Positions 10,748-19,727 of a stretch of 64,000 bases of DNA are shown here, one piece after another. Each line of letters starts with the position of its first letter. The first letter of the stretch is position 1. The stretch is from contig CANNCA010000001.1 of NCBI GenBank assembly GCA_947503005.1, forward strand, positions 372,001 to 436,000. The letters run 5' to 3'. A program made the position numbers and the translations under genes. The notes below the pieces were generated by a model. It had not been told where the DNA came from and did no database searches. It worked only from the letters and a program-made list of their open reading frames with translations. Origin of the DNA: an uncultured Flavobacteriaceae bacterium (lineage in GTDB: Bacteria > Bacteroidota > Bacteroidia > Flavobacteriales > Flavobacteriaceae).

Positions 10748-11692
10748 TCCGCTTTCGTAAAGCACCTTGTAAACTGCATCGATTATGGGTGTTTTTACCT
10801 TTTTCGTGAACTTGGATTTGAGTTCAAAAGCCGTTTTGGCGGCATAATACCCTTCGGCCACCATCTTCATTTCCATTTGGGCACTTTTAACGGTATAGCC
10901 CTTACCAATCATATTCCCGAACATACGATTACGGCTAAAGGTCGAATAACCGGTAACTAACAAATCTCCCAAATAAGCAGAGTTATTGATATTACGCTTC
11001 ATTTTATGGACGCGTTTTATATAGCGTTTCATTTCACGGATGGCATTACTCATCAAGACACTTTGAAAATTATCACCATATCCTAATCCGTGATAGATAC
11101 CTGCTGCTAGGGCATATATATTTTTTAGCATAGCAGCATACTCCGTTCCGATGATATCATCCGAAATTTTAGTTTTAATGTAATCGCTGCTTAGATTATC
11201 GGCCACTAGCTTCGCTTTTTCCTGGTCTGCGCAGGCAATGGTCAAATACGATAAACGCTCCAGTGCCACTTCTTCGGCGTGGCAAGGACCGGTTATGACC
11301 CCGATATTTTCAAAGGGAATATTATAGTTGTAGTGAAAATGTTCTCCAACGATTAAACCTGTTTCCGGTACGATTCCTTTTATGGCGGAGAATATTATAT
11401 TGTCCTTGATGGAAACCTTCAATTTCTGCAACTCGTTCTCCAAAAAAGCGGAAGGAATCGCAAAAATGAGAACATCCGCAGCTTTTATGACTTCATTGAT
11501 GTCATCCGTCAGGTGTAACTGTTCGGTATGAAATTCAACTGAGGTGAGATAATTGGGATTGTGTTTTTCTTTTTTGATATAGGTGACCGCATCGGAATTC
11601 CGCATATACCAACCTACCTTTTGCTGATTTTCAGTCAACATTTTTACAATAGCGGTAGCCCAACTTCCCCCTCCTAAAACTGCAAATTTCAA
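10703..11692 (-). CDS. gpsA: NAD(P)H-dependent glycerol-3-phosphate dehydrogenase
   Basis: Cytoplasmic reduction of dihydroxyacetone phosphate to sn-glycerol-3-phosphate for phospholipid synthesis. 329 residues, the normal length. The N-terminal Rossmann motif is FAVLGGGSWATAIVKML. The family segments VITGPCHAEEVALE and KNIYALAAGIYHGLGYGDN, with the catalytic lysine in LKNIYA, are present. A TAnnTTTG-type -7 box on the minus strand (TACTTTTG, complement of 11723-11730) lies about 30 bases upstream of the start. Its 3' end doubles as the right copy of the 46-bp repeat. Together with glpK-glpD it completes the glycerol-3-phosphate node. Confidence 0.95.
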   Translation of the reverse strand: MKFAVLGGGSWATAIVKMLTENQQKVGWYMRNSDAVTYIKKEKHNPNYLTSVEFHTEQLHLTDDINEVIKAADVLIFAIPSAFLENELQKLKVSIKDNIIFSAIKGIVPETGLIVGEHFHYNYNIPFENIGVITGPCHAEEVALERLSYLTIACADQEKAKLVADNLSSDYIKTKISDDIIGTEYAAMLKNIYALAAGIYHGLGYGDNFQSVLMSNAIREMKRYIKRVHKMKRNINNSAYLGDLLVTGYSTFSRNRMFGNMIGKGYTVKSAQMEMKMVAEGYYAAKTAFELKSKFTKKVKTPIIDAVYKVLYESGNARQVFKELTDKLD

Positions 11693-11828
11693 TTTGTTAT
11701 TTATTTAGTAATTATCTGTTCAAAAGTACTCCAAATTAAAATTCAAACCTTAACTACTAAATATCAGTTAGTTACAAATAATGGCATGAGAATTGATTTA
11801 CCTATAATTGAATTTAAATACCATTGTC

Positions 11829-12737
11829 ATGAGAACAAAACTACTTTTCGGACTACTACTTTTAGGAGCATTAATGACTTCGTGTTATGTCGAAACGATT
11901 ATACAAGATGATTTTATCGAGGAGTCGGCTTTCAATACGGATCAGGTTTTGCAATCATATGATTTATGGTATGTTGACATCAACGCAACAACCGGTAATG
12001 GCGAAGTGCCCTTTTTACAACGGGCTTTTACCATCTCTTTTGTCGATGGTATCGTTTATGCCAATAACAACATTGTCGGTATTGGTAAAACTGGAAATGG
12101 CTTCGGAATTGATGTTGGAAGCTACGCCACTTTAAGGGGTACCGTTGAAATCAATCATGACATTGACGGACTTTGGTTATTGGACATTTTTGCTGTGAAC
12201 AGCAATACCCTTGAAGTTAGGGATCCACGTTCAGGTACGTCTTATTTCTTAAACGGATATCAATCGAACAATTTTGACTACAATTTTGTATTCTATGATA
12301 ATATCGATTATTTCATACAAGAATACGATGCTTGGGAAAAAACATATACGAGCGAAACAGGAGCCTTAAACGATTTTGATGATGAGAATTTTTTACAATT
12401 CAATCCTAATTTCTTTAGGTCATCCGTTGATGCCAATGGAACTCCGATCACGGATTTACAATGGGATTTTGAAGGAGATTATCAGGTGTACAATGTAGAA
12501 AACGATGAAACGCTCAAAACTTTAACACTTGCTTACGATACCATGGGCAATGATTACTTTGAACTTTACGTTATTAATGACAGTACCATCGAGCTGTATC
12601 ATCCTTCAAGTGAAACGGTGTATGAGTTTACCGGAAGAGGATATCAGCAGTACTTAAAATCGGGCAAAAACTCGGTTACGAAGAAAAGAACAAAGACTTC
12701 GAACCCTACCATGAAGGTAGAGCGAAAAAGAAAATAA
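11829..12737 (+). CDS. Hypothetical lipoprotein
   Basis: About 302 residues from the ATG at 11829. It begins with a lipoprotein signal peptide (MRTKLLFGLLLLGALMTSCY, lipobox cysteine 19). The mature part is acidic and beta-rich, with two similar halves: GNGEVPFLQRAFTISFVDG... and the later DFDDENFLQFNPNFF... each lead to aromatic-rich stretches with ELYVINDSTIELYHPSSET-like strands. The C-terminus is very basic (KKRTKTSNPTMKVERKRK). An upstream TTG at 11808 is in frame but would bury the signal peptide. No family recognised; it probably sits in the cell envelope. Confidence 0.75.
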   Translation: MRTKLLFGLLLLGALMTSCYVETIIQDDFIEESAFNTDQVLQSYDLWYVDINATTGNGEVPFLQRAFTISFVDGIVYANNNIVGIGKTGNGFGIDVGSYATLRGTVEINHDIDGLWLLDIFAVNSNTLEVRDPRSGTSYFLNGYQSNNFDYNFVFYDNIDYFIQEYDAWEKTYTSETGALNDFDDENFLQFNPNFFRSSVDANGTPITDLQWDFEGDYQVYNVENDETLKTLTLAYDTMGNDYFELYVINDSTIELYHPSSETVYEFTGRGYQQYLKSGKNSVTKKRTKTSNPTMKVERKRK

Positions 12738-12744
12738 AAGCTGT

Positions 12745-12800
12745 CACATAGCGCCTTTCGACGGCGCTCAAGACAGGCTTCGTCAAAGGGCGAAATGAAG
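12745..12800. repeat. Imperfect inverted repeat, REP-like
   Basis: Contains a 5-bp-stem hairpin (GCGCC/GGCGC around tttcgac) nested in a wider imperfect inverted repeat (CGCCTTTCGACG against CGTCAAAGGGCG). The motif style TTCGAC...CAAGACAGGCTTCGTC is like the short dispersed repeats common between flavobacterial genes. It lies in the 3' untranslated region of the lipoprotein gene. Confidence 0.45.
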
Positions 12801-12823
12801 ACTTTTTGGTTGGTTATTTAGTT

Positions 12824-12863
12824 AAGAATCGCCCTGAGCATTATGTTTAGGGCGGTTCTTTTT
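12824..12863 (+). terminator. Rho-independent terminator between convergent genes
   Basis: Stem AAGAATCGCCCT / AGGGCGGTTCTT (11 of 12 pairs, the other a G-U) with a 13-base loop, followed by a short T run. It closes the lipoprotein transcript. It is directly preceded by the motif TTTGGTTGGTTATTTAG (12805-12821), which recurs before the terminator at 48316. Confidence 0.75.
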
Positions 12864-12866
12864 AAA

Positions 12867-13388
12867 TCAACTACCAACATCTTCCATAATTACGGATTCA
12901 ATTGTGATATCCTTTGTTGAATGCAGTACTGAAATATCTCCTGTAGTTTCAAAAACCACCGCTTTTACCTGTGAAGTTTGAAGCACGTTGGCTTCACGTA
13001 ATTTTCCCATTAAATCAGCACGGCTGACCAACGATTTGCGCAGGTTGTCTTCTAAGATAATTCCATCTTTCATTAGCAAAATAGGTGTATTGGTGGTTAA
13101 CTTTTCAATGGAATCTGACGACGCTAATATTTTTGAAAAAACGACTTGTAGAATTGCCAATACCGCAAGTGATACAAATGCCGGCATGAGGCTAGAAACG
13201 GGCTTATTTACTGCATCTGCCAAAATGGATCCCATGGCTATGGTAACGGCAAAATCTATGCTGGTCATTTTTGCAAAGGTCCTTTTGCCTGCTAAACGAG
13301 TAATGATGATGATATATAGGTAAATGAAAACTGCGGCCATGCACATTTGAACGATGGTCCATGACTCTAAGGGCGAAAGAATTTCCAT
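12867..13388 (-). CDS. DUF421 (YetF-type) membrane protein
   Basis: 173 residues: three N-terminal transmembrane segments (around MAAVFIYLYIIIITRLAG, DFAVTIAMGSILADAV and MPAFVSLAVLAILQVVF) and a cytoplasmic C-terminal domain with the DUF421 features LAGKRTFAKMTSIDFAVTIA, TPILLMKDGIILEDNLRKS and a VKAVVFETTGDISVL strand pair. The family includes Bacillus YetF and germination proteins; its molecular role is not settled. Monocistronic by context. Confidence 0.85.
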   Translation of the reverse strand: MEILSPLESWTIVQMCMAAVFIYLYIIIITRLAGKRTFAKMTSIDFAVTIAMGSILADAVNKPVSSLMPAFVSLAVLAILQVVFSKILASSDSIEKLTTNTPILLMKDGIILEDNLRKSLVSRADLMGKLREANVLQTSQVKAVVFETTGDISVLHSTKDITIESVIMEDVGS

Positions 13389-13489
13389 AAGAAGATTTTA
13401 GTTATGATTAAATGGGTGTTTCCAATAAAACTAGGGAATAAATCAGCGTTATCGAATGCAAATCAATTTCTTTATAACTCATAAAAGAA

Positions 13490-14344
13490 TTAATTGCCTA
13501 AGGTTGTATTTCGCCTTTTAAATACAGATGGGTTTTCAAGAGTAATCTTCTTGAACGTCCTATTAAAATATGAGAGGCTTTCAAAACCACATTCATAACA
13601 GGTCTCACTGATATTCTTTCCCGCAAGCAGAAGTCTTTTGGCTTGACTTATTCGGTATTGATTAAGAAAAGCAACAAAAGTGCTTCCTGTGGCCTTTTTG
13701 AAATACCTGCAGAAAGCAGGTACAGTTAAATTACATAGTTGAGCAACCTCGCGGAGGGATATCTTTTCTTGGTACCGATTGTCGACCAGCGCATAAATTT
13801 CCCTAATTCGCTCTTGCTCCTTTATGCTATGACGATTGACATAGGGCTTGGTATGTAACAATTCAAATTCATTACTTTGCGAAAGTTTTTTAAGGACCTG
13901 CAATGATTGCATGAAGAATTCAAAGGGAGGCAATTTATGTAATTCCTTGAGAAGTTCTCCAATCTCTAATTTAGTACTTCCTGAAAATGCCAATCCGTAT
14001 TTGGAAAGCTCGAGTAATCGTTCTAGACTTTGCAATTCAGGAAATTCTGCCACCACATCTTCTTTAAAGGAAGGTTTAATGTGCAGAACTTCTTTTCGAT
14101 AGGAAGTCTTGACCCCATGGTCAAAATTAAGGTGTGGAATATTCGACCCGATCAATACCAAATCACTGTCGGTAAATTGGTAAATATGATTTCCGACATG
14201 ACGAGTGGCACTGGCTCCTTCGATATAAACTAATTCGAATTCCGGATGAAAATGCCAATAGAAGAGATGATTTAGTTTAGGGTCATGCAAAAGTCGAAAT
14301 GGACTTTTTGAGGTTGGTGCGATACTTTCTAATTGTATTTTCAT
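13490..14344 (-). CDS. AraC-family transcriptional regulator with cupin N-terminus
   Basis: 284 residues. The N-terminus is an AraC-type cupin sensor (FYWHFHPEFELVYIEGASATRHVGNHIYQF). The C-terminus has two helix-turn-helix units (ISLREVAQLCNLTVPAFCRYFKKATG and ISETCYECGFESLSYFNRTF). It is divergent from the phytanoyl-CoA-dioxygenase-like gene at 14488 with a 143-base shared intergenic region, so it most likely senses a small molecule and controls that gene. The ligand is unknown; sugars are typical for this subgroup. Confidence 0.88.
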   Translation of the reverse strand: MKIQLESIAPTSKSPFRLLHDPKLNHLFYWHFHPEFELVYIEGASATRHVGNHIYQFTDSDLVLIGSNIPHLNFDHGVKTSYRKEVLHIKPSFKEDVVAEFPELQSLERLLELSKYGLAFSGSTKLEIGELLKELHKLPPFEFFMQSLQVLKKLSQSNEFELLHTKPYVNRHSIKEQERIREIYALVDNRYQEKISLREVAQLCNLTVPAFCRYFKKATGSTFVAFLNQYRISQAKRLLLAGKNISETCYECGFESLSYFNRTFKKITLENPSVFKRRNTTLGN

Positions 14345-14487
14345 ATATCCAAATGAAACAAAATTGCCCTAAAATATTCTTATTATGAATAATAATATCA
14401 ATATAGTTCAAATTATGGTCAATATCAAGGTAGAAATAGATCTGTTCAAGCCCTAGTTTTATCCTATATAATTCAAAGTACAATACC

Positions 14488-15462
14488 ATGAAGCAGACAA
14501 ATCAAAAAATGGAAATGGCGAATAAGGCCCATGAAGAAATACCTGGAAATCCATCTACGGCGACTAGTAGTAAAATAAAATTGAACGACCGTTCGAATGG
14601 TAAACCTTTACGAGTACTTAGCGAAGAAGATTGGGATTTTTGGATGCATAACGGATACATTGTAATTAAAAACGCCATACCGGTTGCACAGGCAAAAGCA
14701 ACAGCAGATTTTATCTGGGAATTCGATGAAAAAGACCCAAAAAACCCGGAAACCTGGTACGCACCTCCAAGAGCCGAAATGAAAATGAAAGAACTCACAG
14801 GCACAGGAATGGTTGAAGTATACAATAACCAACATCTTTGGAACAACCGCCAAATGCAACGTGTATATGATGCATTCGTAGATGTTTGGGGTACGGAAAA
14901 ACTTTGGGTAACGATTGATCGTGCCAACTTGAATTTCCCCTTACCAACTGGAGTAGAAAAAAAAGGTTTTATCCATTGGGATTATGATCCTGAAACCAAA
15001 CCACAGAATGTTCAAGGTGTATTAGCCTTGGCAGATCAGACGGACGAAAATATGGGCGGATTTCAATGTATTCCGTGGTTGTATCGCAATTATGATACAT
15101 GGAAATTGACCCAACCCGAAGACCGAGACCGCTTTCAACCAGATATTTCGGACCTAGAAGATAAAATCGTAAAGGTAAAAATGGAGGCTGGTGATTTGCT
15201 GATTTTCAACAGTACCGAACCTCATGGTATTCGCCCGAATAAATCAAAAGATAAAGTCCGTATTGCACAATACATTTCTATGATGCCGGCGGAGGAAGAC
15301 AATGAAGAACTTAGAAACTGGCGCATCAACTCATGGAAAAATCGTATTGCACCCGAAGGTTATGCTTTTCCGGGCGATCCAAGAAATTGGGAACAGACGA
15401 AATATGACACCGCAGTGCTCACAGACTTAGGGAAAAAACTATTAGGTTTAGAAAATTGGTAG
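14488..15462 (+). CDS. Phytanoyl-CoA dioxygenase family protein (Fe(II)/2-oxoglutarate oxygenase)
   Basis: 324 residues, cytoplasmic. It carries the double-stranded beta-helix of the PhyH family with the metal-binding facial triad: HWDYD (HxD) near residue 167, the distal histidine in STEPHGIRPNKSKDKVR, and the nearby arginine that binds 2-oxoglutarate. The family hydroxylates diverse small molecules, and the substrate cannot be inferred. It lacks the sequence pattern of ectoine hydroxylase. Its divergent partner is a cupin-type AraC regulator, which suggests substrate-inducible catabolism. Confidence 0.85.
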   Translation: MKQTNQKMEMANKAHEEIPGNPSTATSSKIKLNDRSNGKPLRVLSEEDWDFWMHNGYIVIKNAIPVAQAKATADFIWEFDEKDPKNPETWYAPPRAEMKMKELTGTGMVEVYNNQHLWNNRQMQRVYDAFVDVWGTEKLWVTIDRANLNFPLPTGVEKKGFIHWDYDPETKPQNVQGVLALADQTDENMGGFQCIPWLYRNYDTWKLTQPEDRDRFQPDISDLEDKIVKVKMEAGDLLIFNSTEPHGIRPNKSKDKVRIAQYISMMPAEEDNEELRNWRINSWKNRIAPEGYAFPGDPRNWEQTKYDTAVLTDLGKKLLGLENW

Positions 15463-15496
15463 ATGCCATTACAAAAACCTCTGCTTCGCTTTTTAG

Positions 15497-16528
15497 CTAA
15501 TCGGTCCTGTCGGACAGAATCAGTTCTGCAAGTTTATCTAGCACTTCTTGTGCGTCTTGATTATTACTTAAATCTGGGTGATAGTAGTATTGAATAATTC
15601 TTCGATCTATATCCGTAAAGTCGACTCCGGCTGCTCCAACACCGCCGCACATGATGCTGTTTTGCTCGGGTTCACCATCGCACTGTTGTGCGGGGGCGTG
15701 TAGCAATCCGATCATATGGCCCATTTCATGTTTCATGGTATAAATATTCTGGGCATAGTCCGCAATCCAGATTCTGCCTCCACCGATTGAGGCAATACCT
15801 CCCAAACCAGGATTTTCGTCTGCTACGCCCCCAAAATCGGGCCACTTTACTTTTAAATTTGAAATCGAGCTTGAATACAATTGAACATTTGCGCTGAGCG
15901 AATCATTTGTGATCTCAATTTTAAAACCGTCTGTAAACAGTTCATTGAAGGCTGTAATACTTCCACTGGTGACTGATTTTAAGGCCGGAGTAACTTCTCC
16001 TGAATAGTAGATTTTAGCTGTGGCAGTCCTTTTGAATAAGGGGAATTCTGTTGAATTTGCCAGAATTTGCGTTTTGAAGCCATCAACAATACCTTTTTCA
16101 AAATTGGTTAGTGGTCCGTCTTCAACATTGATAAGAATAAGTGTAATAGTCGATTTCGCTGTTGCCTTACCATCACTCACCGAAACTTCAAATTTAAATT
16201 CTGAATTGGTTTCATAATCGAGAAAGTCAGCCCCTTTTGCAGTGGTCAATGTTCCTTTCTTCGAATCAAGTACTAGTCCTTCAATAGGGCTCATACTGAA
16301 TACAAGAGGATTGTTTTCTGCATCTTGGGCCTCAATTGTACCAATTAATGTGCCTGAAATGGTATTTTCTTCAACTTCAAAAGATTGTCCAATAATTGTA
16401 GGCGGAGCGTTCTCTTCGGCTTTTTGTTCTTCCTTAATCACTTCAACAGGTTCTGAGCTATCATCGGAGCAACCGATGAATAGGACGAAAATTATACAGG
16501 GCAGAATAAAAATCAAGTATTTTTTCAT
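15497..16528 (-). CDS. Lipoprotein with cadherin-like domain and metzincin-type zinc protease domain
   Basis: 343 residues. Lipoprotein signal with lipobox LFIGC (Cys20), then a Glu-rich linker. Residues about 41-137 form a cadherin-like beta sandwich (FEVEENTISGTLIGTIEAQDAE... typical of Cadherin_4 repeats). The C-terminal domain has the extended zinc motif HEMGHMIGLLH (H267, H271, H277, catalytic E268) and a downstream Met-turn candidate at M293 (NSIM), as in metzincins. Two cysteines (283 and 294) could form a disulfide. It is probably a surface-anchored protease; the substrate is unknown. It resembles M43/M57-like peptidases of Bacteroidota. Confidence 0.8.
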   Translation of the reverse strand: MKKYLIFILPCIIFVLFIGCSDDSSEPVEVIKEEQKAEENAPPTIIGQSFEVEENTISGTLIGTIEAQDAENNPLVFSMSPIEGLVLDSKKGTLTTAKGADFLDYETNSEFKFEVSVSDGKATAKSTITLILINVEDGPLTNFEKGIVDGFKTQILANSTEFPLFKRTATAKIYYSGEVTPALKSVTSGSITAFNELFTDGFKIEITNDSLSANVQLYSSSISNLKVKWPDFGGVADENPGLGGIASIGGGRIWIADYAQNIYTMKHEMGHMIGLLHAPAQQCDGEPEQNSIMCGGVGAAGVDFTDIDRRIIQYYYHPDLSNNQDAQEVLDKLAELILSDRTD

Positions 16529-16661
16529 GAGACAAAATGTATTTCAAATAAATTTATGTAATCGCTACAATTTAAACAATACCTTTTGATGGGTATATTT
16601 TGTGATGAAAGTTAATTCTCCGATTTAAAAGTAACATATCGATGCTTAAGGAAGAAAACCC

Positions 16662-16669
16662 TATTTTTG
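16662..16669 (+). promoter_or_regulatory. Candidate -7 box for the SulP gene
   Basis: TATTTTTG matches the Bacteroidota TAnnTTTG consensus about 45 bases before the start codon. No TTG is seen at the expected -33 spacing. Confidence 0.35.
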
Positions 16670-16712
16670 CGCCCTTAAAATTATCGAGCATACTGAATTA
16701 AAGCCAGCACAA

Positions 16713-18341
16713 ATGAAAAAGTATCTCAATCTTTTCGATTTCAAGCAGAAGGTAGACTATAAAACAGAGATTCTATCTGGTTTAACGGTTGCTTTAGCAC
16801 TTGTGCCAGAAGCTATCGCTTTTGCTTTAATTCCAGGTTTCTCTCCTCTGACAGGCTTGTATGCGGCATTTGTTTTAGCATTGATAACCTCGATTTTCGG
16901 AGGTCGCCCAGGTATGATTTCAGGTGCGACGGGAGCAGTAGCCGTGATTTTTATAGGACTTATTCTCGAGTTAAAACGAAACTTTCCAGGTATTGAGCCC
17001 GAGACGATACTTAACTATGTTTTTGCCACGGTAATAATTGCAGGTGTGCTGCAAATTGGTGCAGGATTGTTGCGTTTAGGAAAATTCATTCGACTGGTAC
17101 CACACCCTGTAATGTTCGGCTTTGTCAATGGATTGGCAATCATAATCTTCATGGCCCAGTTTCCAAACTTCTATCAAAAAGGGACAGATGCATTGCTTAG
17201 TGGTTCATCTATGTACATCATGTTAGGTTTGACGCTGTTGACTATGTTGATTATCTGGGGACTTCCTAAACTCACTAAAGCAGTTCCTTCTTCATTAGTG
17301 GCGATTATAATTGTTTCAGCTATTGTTATCGGATTTGGAGTAGACACCCTGACGGTCGCCGATACTATGAAAGAGGGCGAATCAATCAAAGGCGGATTCC
17401 CACCTTTATCCATACCTCAGATTCCGTTTACGCTGGAAACTTTTAAAATCATCTTTCCTTACGCAGCTATTGTTGCGGGCGTTGGTTTGATTGAAAGCCT
17501 GTTGACCTTGAATATCATTGATGAAATCACAGAAACCAGGGGAAGTGGTAATAGAGAATGCGTAGCACAAGGAACCGCGAATATTTTATCCGGTTTTCTG
17601 TCGGGAATGGGGGGTTGTGCCATGATCGGGCAAAGTTTGATCAATACTTCGTCTGGCGCTAGAGCTAGACTTTCAGGTATTACGGCGGCTGTTATGTTAC
17701 TGGTATTTATCATGTTCGGATCGAGTTTGATCGAACGCCTTCCTATGGCAGCCTTGGTCGGTCTGATGTTCATGGTCGCTATTGGAACGTTTGAATGGGC
17801 TAGCTTTAAAACGTTTAGAAAGATGCCTAATTCTGATGTAATCGTTATGGTATTAGTGACCTTGATTACCGCGATTACCCATAATCTCGCAATCGCTGTG
17901 TTACTCGGGGTGATAATTTCGGCCTTGGCCTATTCTTGGGAAAATGCTAAACGTATCCGCGCACGAAAATATGTAGATGAACACGGTATCAAGCATTATG
18001 AGATTTTCGGACCTTTGTTCTTTGGTTCAACTACAGCATTTTCTGAAAAGTTTGATATTCCAAATGATCCCGAAGAGGTGATTATTGATTTTCAGGAAAG
18101 TCGAGTTGCGGATATGTCGGGTATTGAAGCTTTAAATAAGATTACCGAACGCTATAAAAAGGCAGGAAAGAAAATCCACCTGCGTCATCTAAGCAAGGAC
18201 TGTATATTACTATTGGAAAATGCAGATGCTATTATTGATGTAAATGTTTTGGAAGATCCCACTTATAAGGTGGTTGTGGATAAGGTTAAAAAAGATAAGA
18301 ATTCAGAACTTGAACGTCCTTTTAACCTTTGGGAATTATAG
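16713..18341 (+). CDS. SulP family inorganic anion transporter
   Basis: 542 residues: about 12 transmembrane segments followed by a C-terminal STAS domain (residues about 430-530, EVIIDFQESRVADMSGIEAL). The N-terminal SulP signature VALALVPEAIAFALIPGFSPLTGLY is present as two halves of that stretch. Members carry sulfate, bicarbonate or other anions, often with sodium in marine bacteria. No cys genes or carbonic anhydrase flank it, so the substrate stays open. Confidence 0.9.
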   Translation: MKKYLNLFDFKQKVDYKTEILSGLTVALALVPEAIAFALIPGFSPLTGLYAAFVLALITSIFGGRPGMISGATGAVAVIFIGLILELKRNFPGIEPETILNYVFATVIIAGVLQIGAGLLRLGKFIRLVPHPVMFGFVNGLAIIIFMAQFPNFYQKGTDALLSGSSMYIMLGLTLLTMLIIWGLPKLTKAVPSSLVAIIIVSAIVIGFGVDTLTVADTMKEGESIKGGFPPLSIPQIPFTLETFKIIFPYAAIVAGVGLIESLLTLNIIDEITETRGSGNRECVAQGTANILSGFLSGMGGCAMIGQSLINTSSGARARLSGITAAVMLLVFIMFGSSLIERLPMAALVGLMFMVAIGTFEWASFKTFRKMPNSDVIVMVLVTLITAITHNLAIAVLLGVIISALAYSWENAKRIRARKYVDEHGIKHYEIFGPLFFGSTTAFSEKFDIPNDPEEVIIDFQESRVADMSGIEALNKITERYKKAGKKIHLRHLSKDCILLLENADAIIDVNVLEDPTYKVVVDKVKKDKNSELERPFNLWEL

Positions 18342-18479
18342 CAAACCAAACTCAGGCCTTCTTTTTTGAAGGGCTATAGCTACCGCTCCACCCGAACCAA
18401 TACCTTAAGGAAATTTGTTTTTGTAACCTTTTGATTTTCCAGTAGATACTCTTCCTGTTGAATAAGTGTTTCAGTACTC

Positions 18480-18512
18480 ATTACAAATTGGTTTATAGGA
18501 CCGATTTGTAAT
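18480..18512. repeat. Perfect 9-bp inverted repeat in a convergent intergenic region
   Basis: Arms ATTACAAAT and ATTTGTAAT separated by 15 bases. It lies between the ends of the SulP and serine-hydrolase genes, so it may act as a transcript-end hairpin, although no clear T tract follows. Confidence 0.4.
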
Positions 18513-18595
18513 AAAGACGAATTCTTCCTCAAGGAAAGGACAAATTTTCACTAAAAATATGGGACTTTTAAGTGCCTCTTTAAATGGACCGTCTA

Positions 18596-19666
18596 TTACT
18601 GAAATACCGGAACAATAAAGTCATTTAAAAGCTCATCAGTATAGTTATGAGCGTTTCGATTTCCATAATTGGTCGATGTGAGTACTACCGTAAGATTCAA
18701 TTCAGGAAAGGCCATAACCTTATTTCCACCGTTTCCGGCCATAGCGAAACATTGCACCCCATCATTTTTACCATACTTTCTAAGCCAGAACAAGTAGCCG
18801 TAATCCATTCCCTCCCATGCGTTAGCTTTTGGAGTGGAAGCTTTTTTTATCCAATCGGAAGAAATAAGTTGCTGTCCTTTCCACGTTCCATTTTGCAAGC
18901 AAAGCTGAATCAATTTTAGCAAATCACGACTTTGGTATTCGCTTCCGCCTGCCGTATTGAGGGTTCCGGTCGGAGTATAATCGAGTTTATATTCTTTTAT
19001 ACCCAATGGGTCCAATAAGGTTTTTTTGAAAAAATCATCGACCTTGCCTCCAACAGCCGATTGAACTATTTCTGCTACCGCTGATGACCCAGCTGAACAG
19101 TAACTCATTGATCTGCCATAAGGTGAATCTTCTGGTTTTGGCCCAAAGGGATACGACTTTATGGGCAGGTTAACGAAAAACTGCGCCCAATCTTCTATGA
19201 TGTACATGCGTTCTTCGTTTCCTCTAGAAAAACTATTGTTATCATCGCATTCAAGTATTGAACTCATGGTCAATAAGTCTTCTATAGTAATTGCTGATTT
19301 TCTAGGATCAGGATTTTGAACAGGCACCTTGTGCTTTAAATAATCAAAAATTTTGTCCTGTTCAGATTTGATAAACCCTTTGTCAATTGCGACACCTGTT
19401 AATAATGTTGCTATTGTTTTTGTAGCCGAGCGAGTATTGTGTTTTGACGTTTTGTCATTTCCACCATAGTATTTTTCAAAAATTAGTTTGCCGTCTTTGG
19501 CGATTAAAATGCTGGTAATAGCCTCATATTTGCCCGCTTTCACCGTTGAGTCCATTTTAGTAAACGAGTTATTGGAAATAAGATGGGTTTCTGAAAAGTC
19601 TATTTGAGCATTTATAGTATTCACTAGAAAAAACACAAAAAGCGGTATTGAATTGAATTTGATCAT
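18596..19666 (-). CDS. Serine hydrolase (beta-lactamase/class C penicillin-binding fold)
   Basis: 356 residues with a signal peptide (MIKFNSIPLFVFFLVNTINA). The active-site SxxK is S80-A-T-K83, the YxS equivalent is Y189-C-S191, and a GNGGNK stretch stands in for the KTG-like third motif. These match the Beta-lactamase family of periplasmic esterases, peptidases and amidases rather than a resistance enzyme. The AraC gene at 19728-20537 lies 61 bases upstream on the same strand, so the pair may be one unit. Confidence 0.85.
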   Translation of the reverse strand: MIKFNSIPLFVFFLVNTINAQIDFSETHLISNNSFTKMDSTVKAGKYEAITSILIAKDGKLIFEKYYGGNDKTSKHNTRSATKTIATLLTGVAIDKGFIKSEQDKIFDYLKHKVPVQNPDPRKSAITIEDLLTMSSILECDDNNSFSRGNEERMYIIEDWAQFFVNLPIKSYPFGPKPEDSPYGRSMSYCSAGSSAVAEIVQSAVGGKVDDFFKKTLLDPLGIKEYKLDYTPTGTLNTAGGSEYQSRDLLKLIQLCLQNGTWKGQQLISSDWIKKASTPKANAWEGMDYGYLFWLRKYGKNDGVQCFAMAGNGGNKVMAFPELNLTVVLTSTNYGNRNAHNYTDELLNDFIVPVFQ

Positions 19667-19727
19667 GACATAAGTTTATTGATGAATTCAAATTTAAGGT
19701 GACTAGTTCATGAAAAATAGAACCAAA

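Noticed and set aside
14502-14927. 141-codon minus-strand frame in the PhyH gene
   Set aside because: Antisense to a well-supported enzyme gene, with no signal or domain.
18354-18373. Hairpin GCCTTC/GAAGGGC after the SulP gene, considered as its terminator
   Set aside because: The T tract lies in the loop rather than after the stem, so it is a poor intrinsic terminator.
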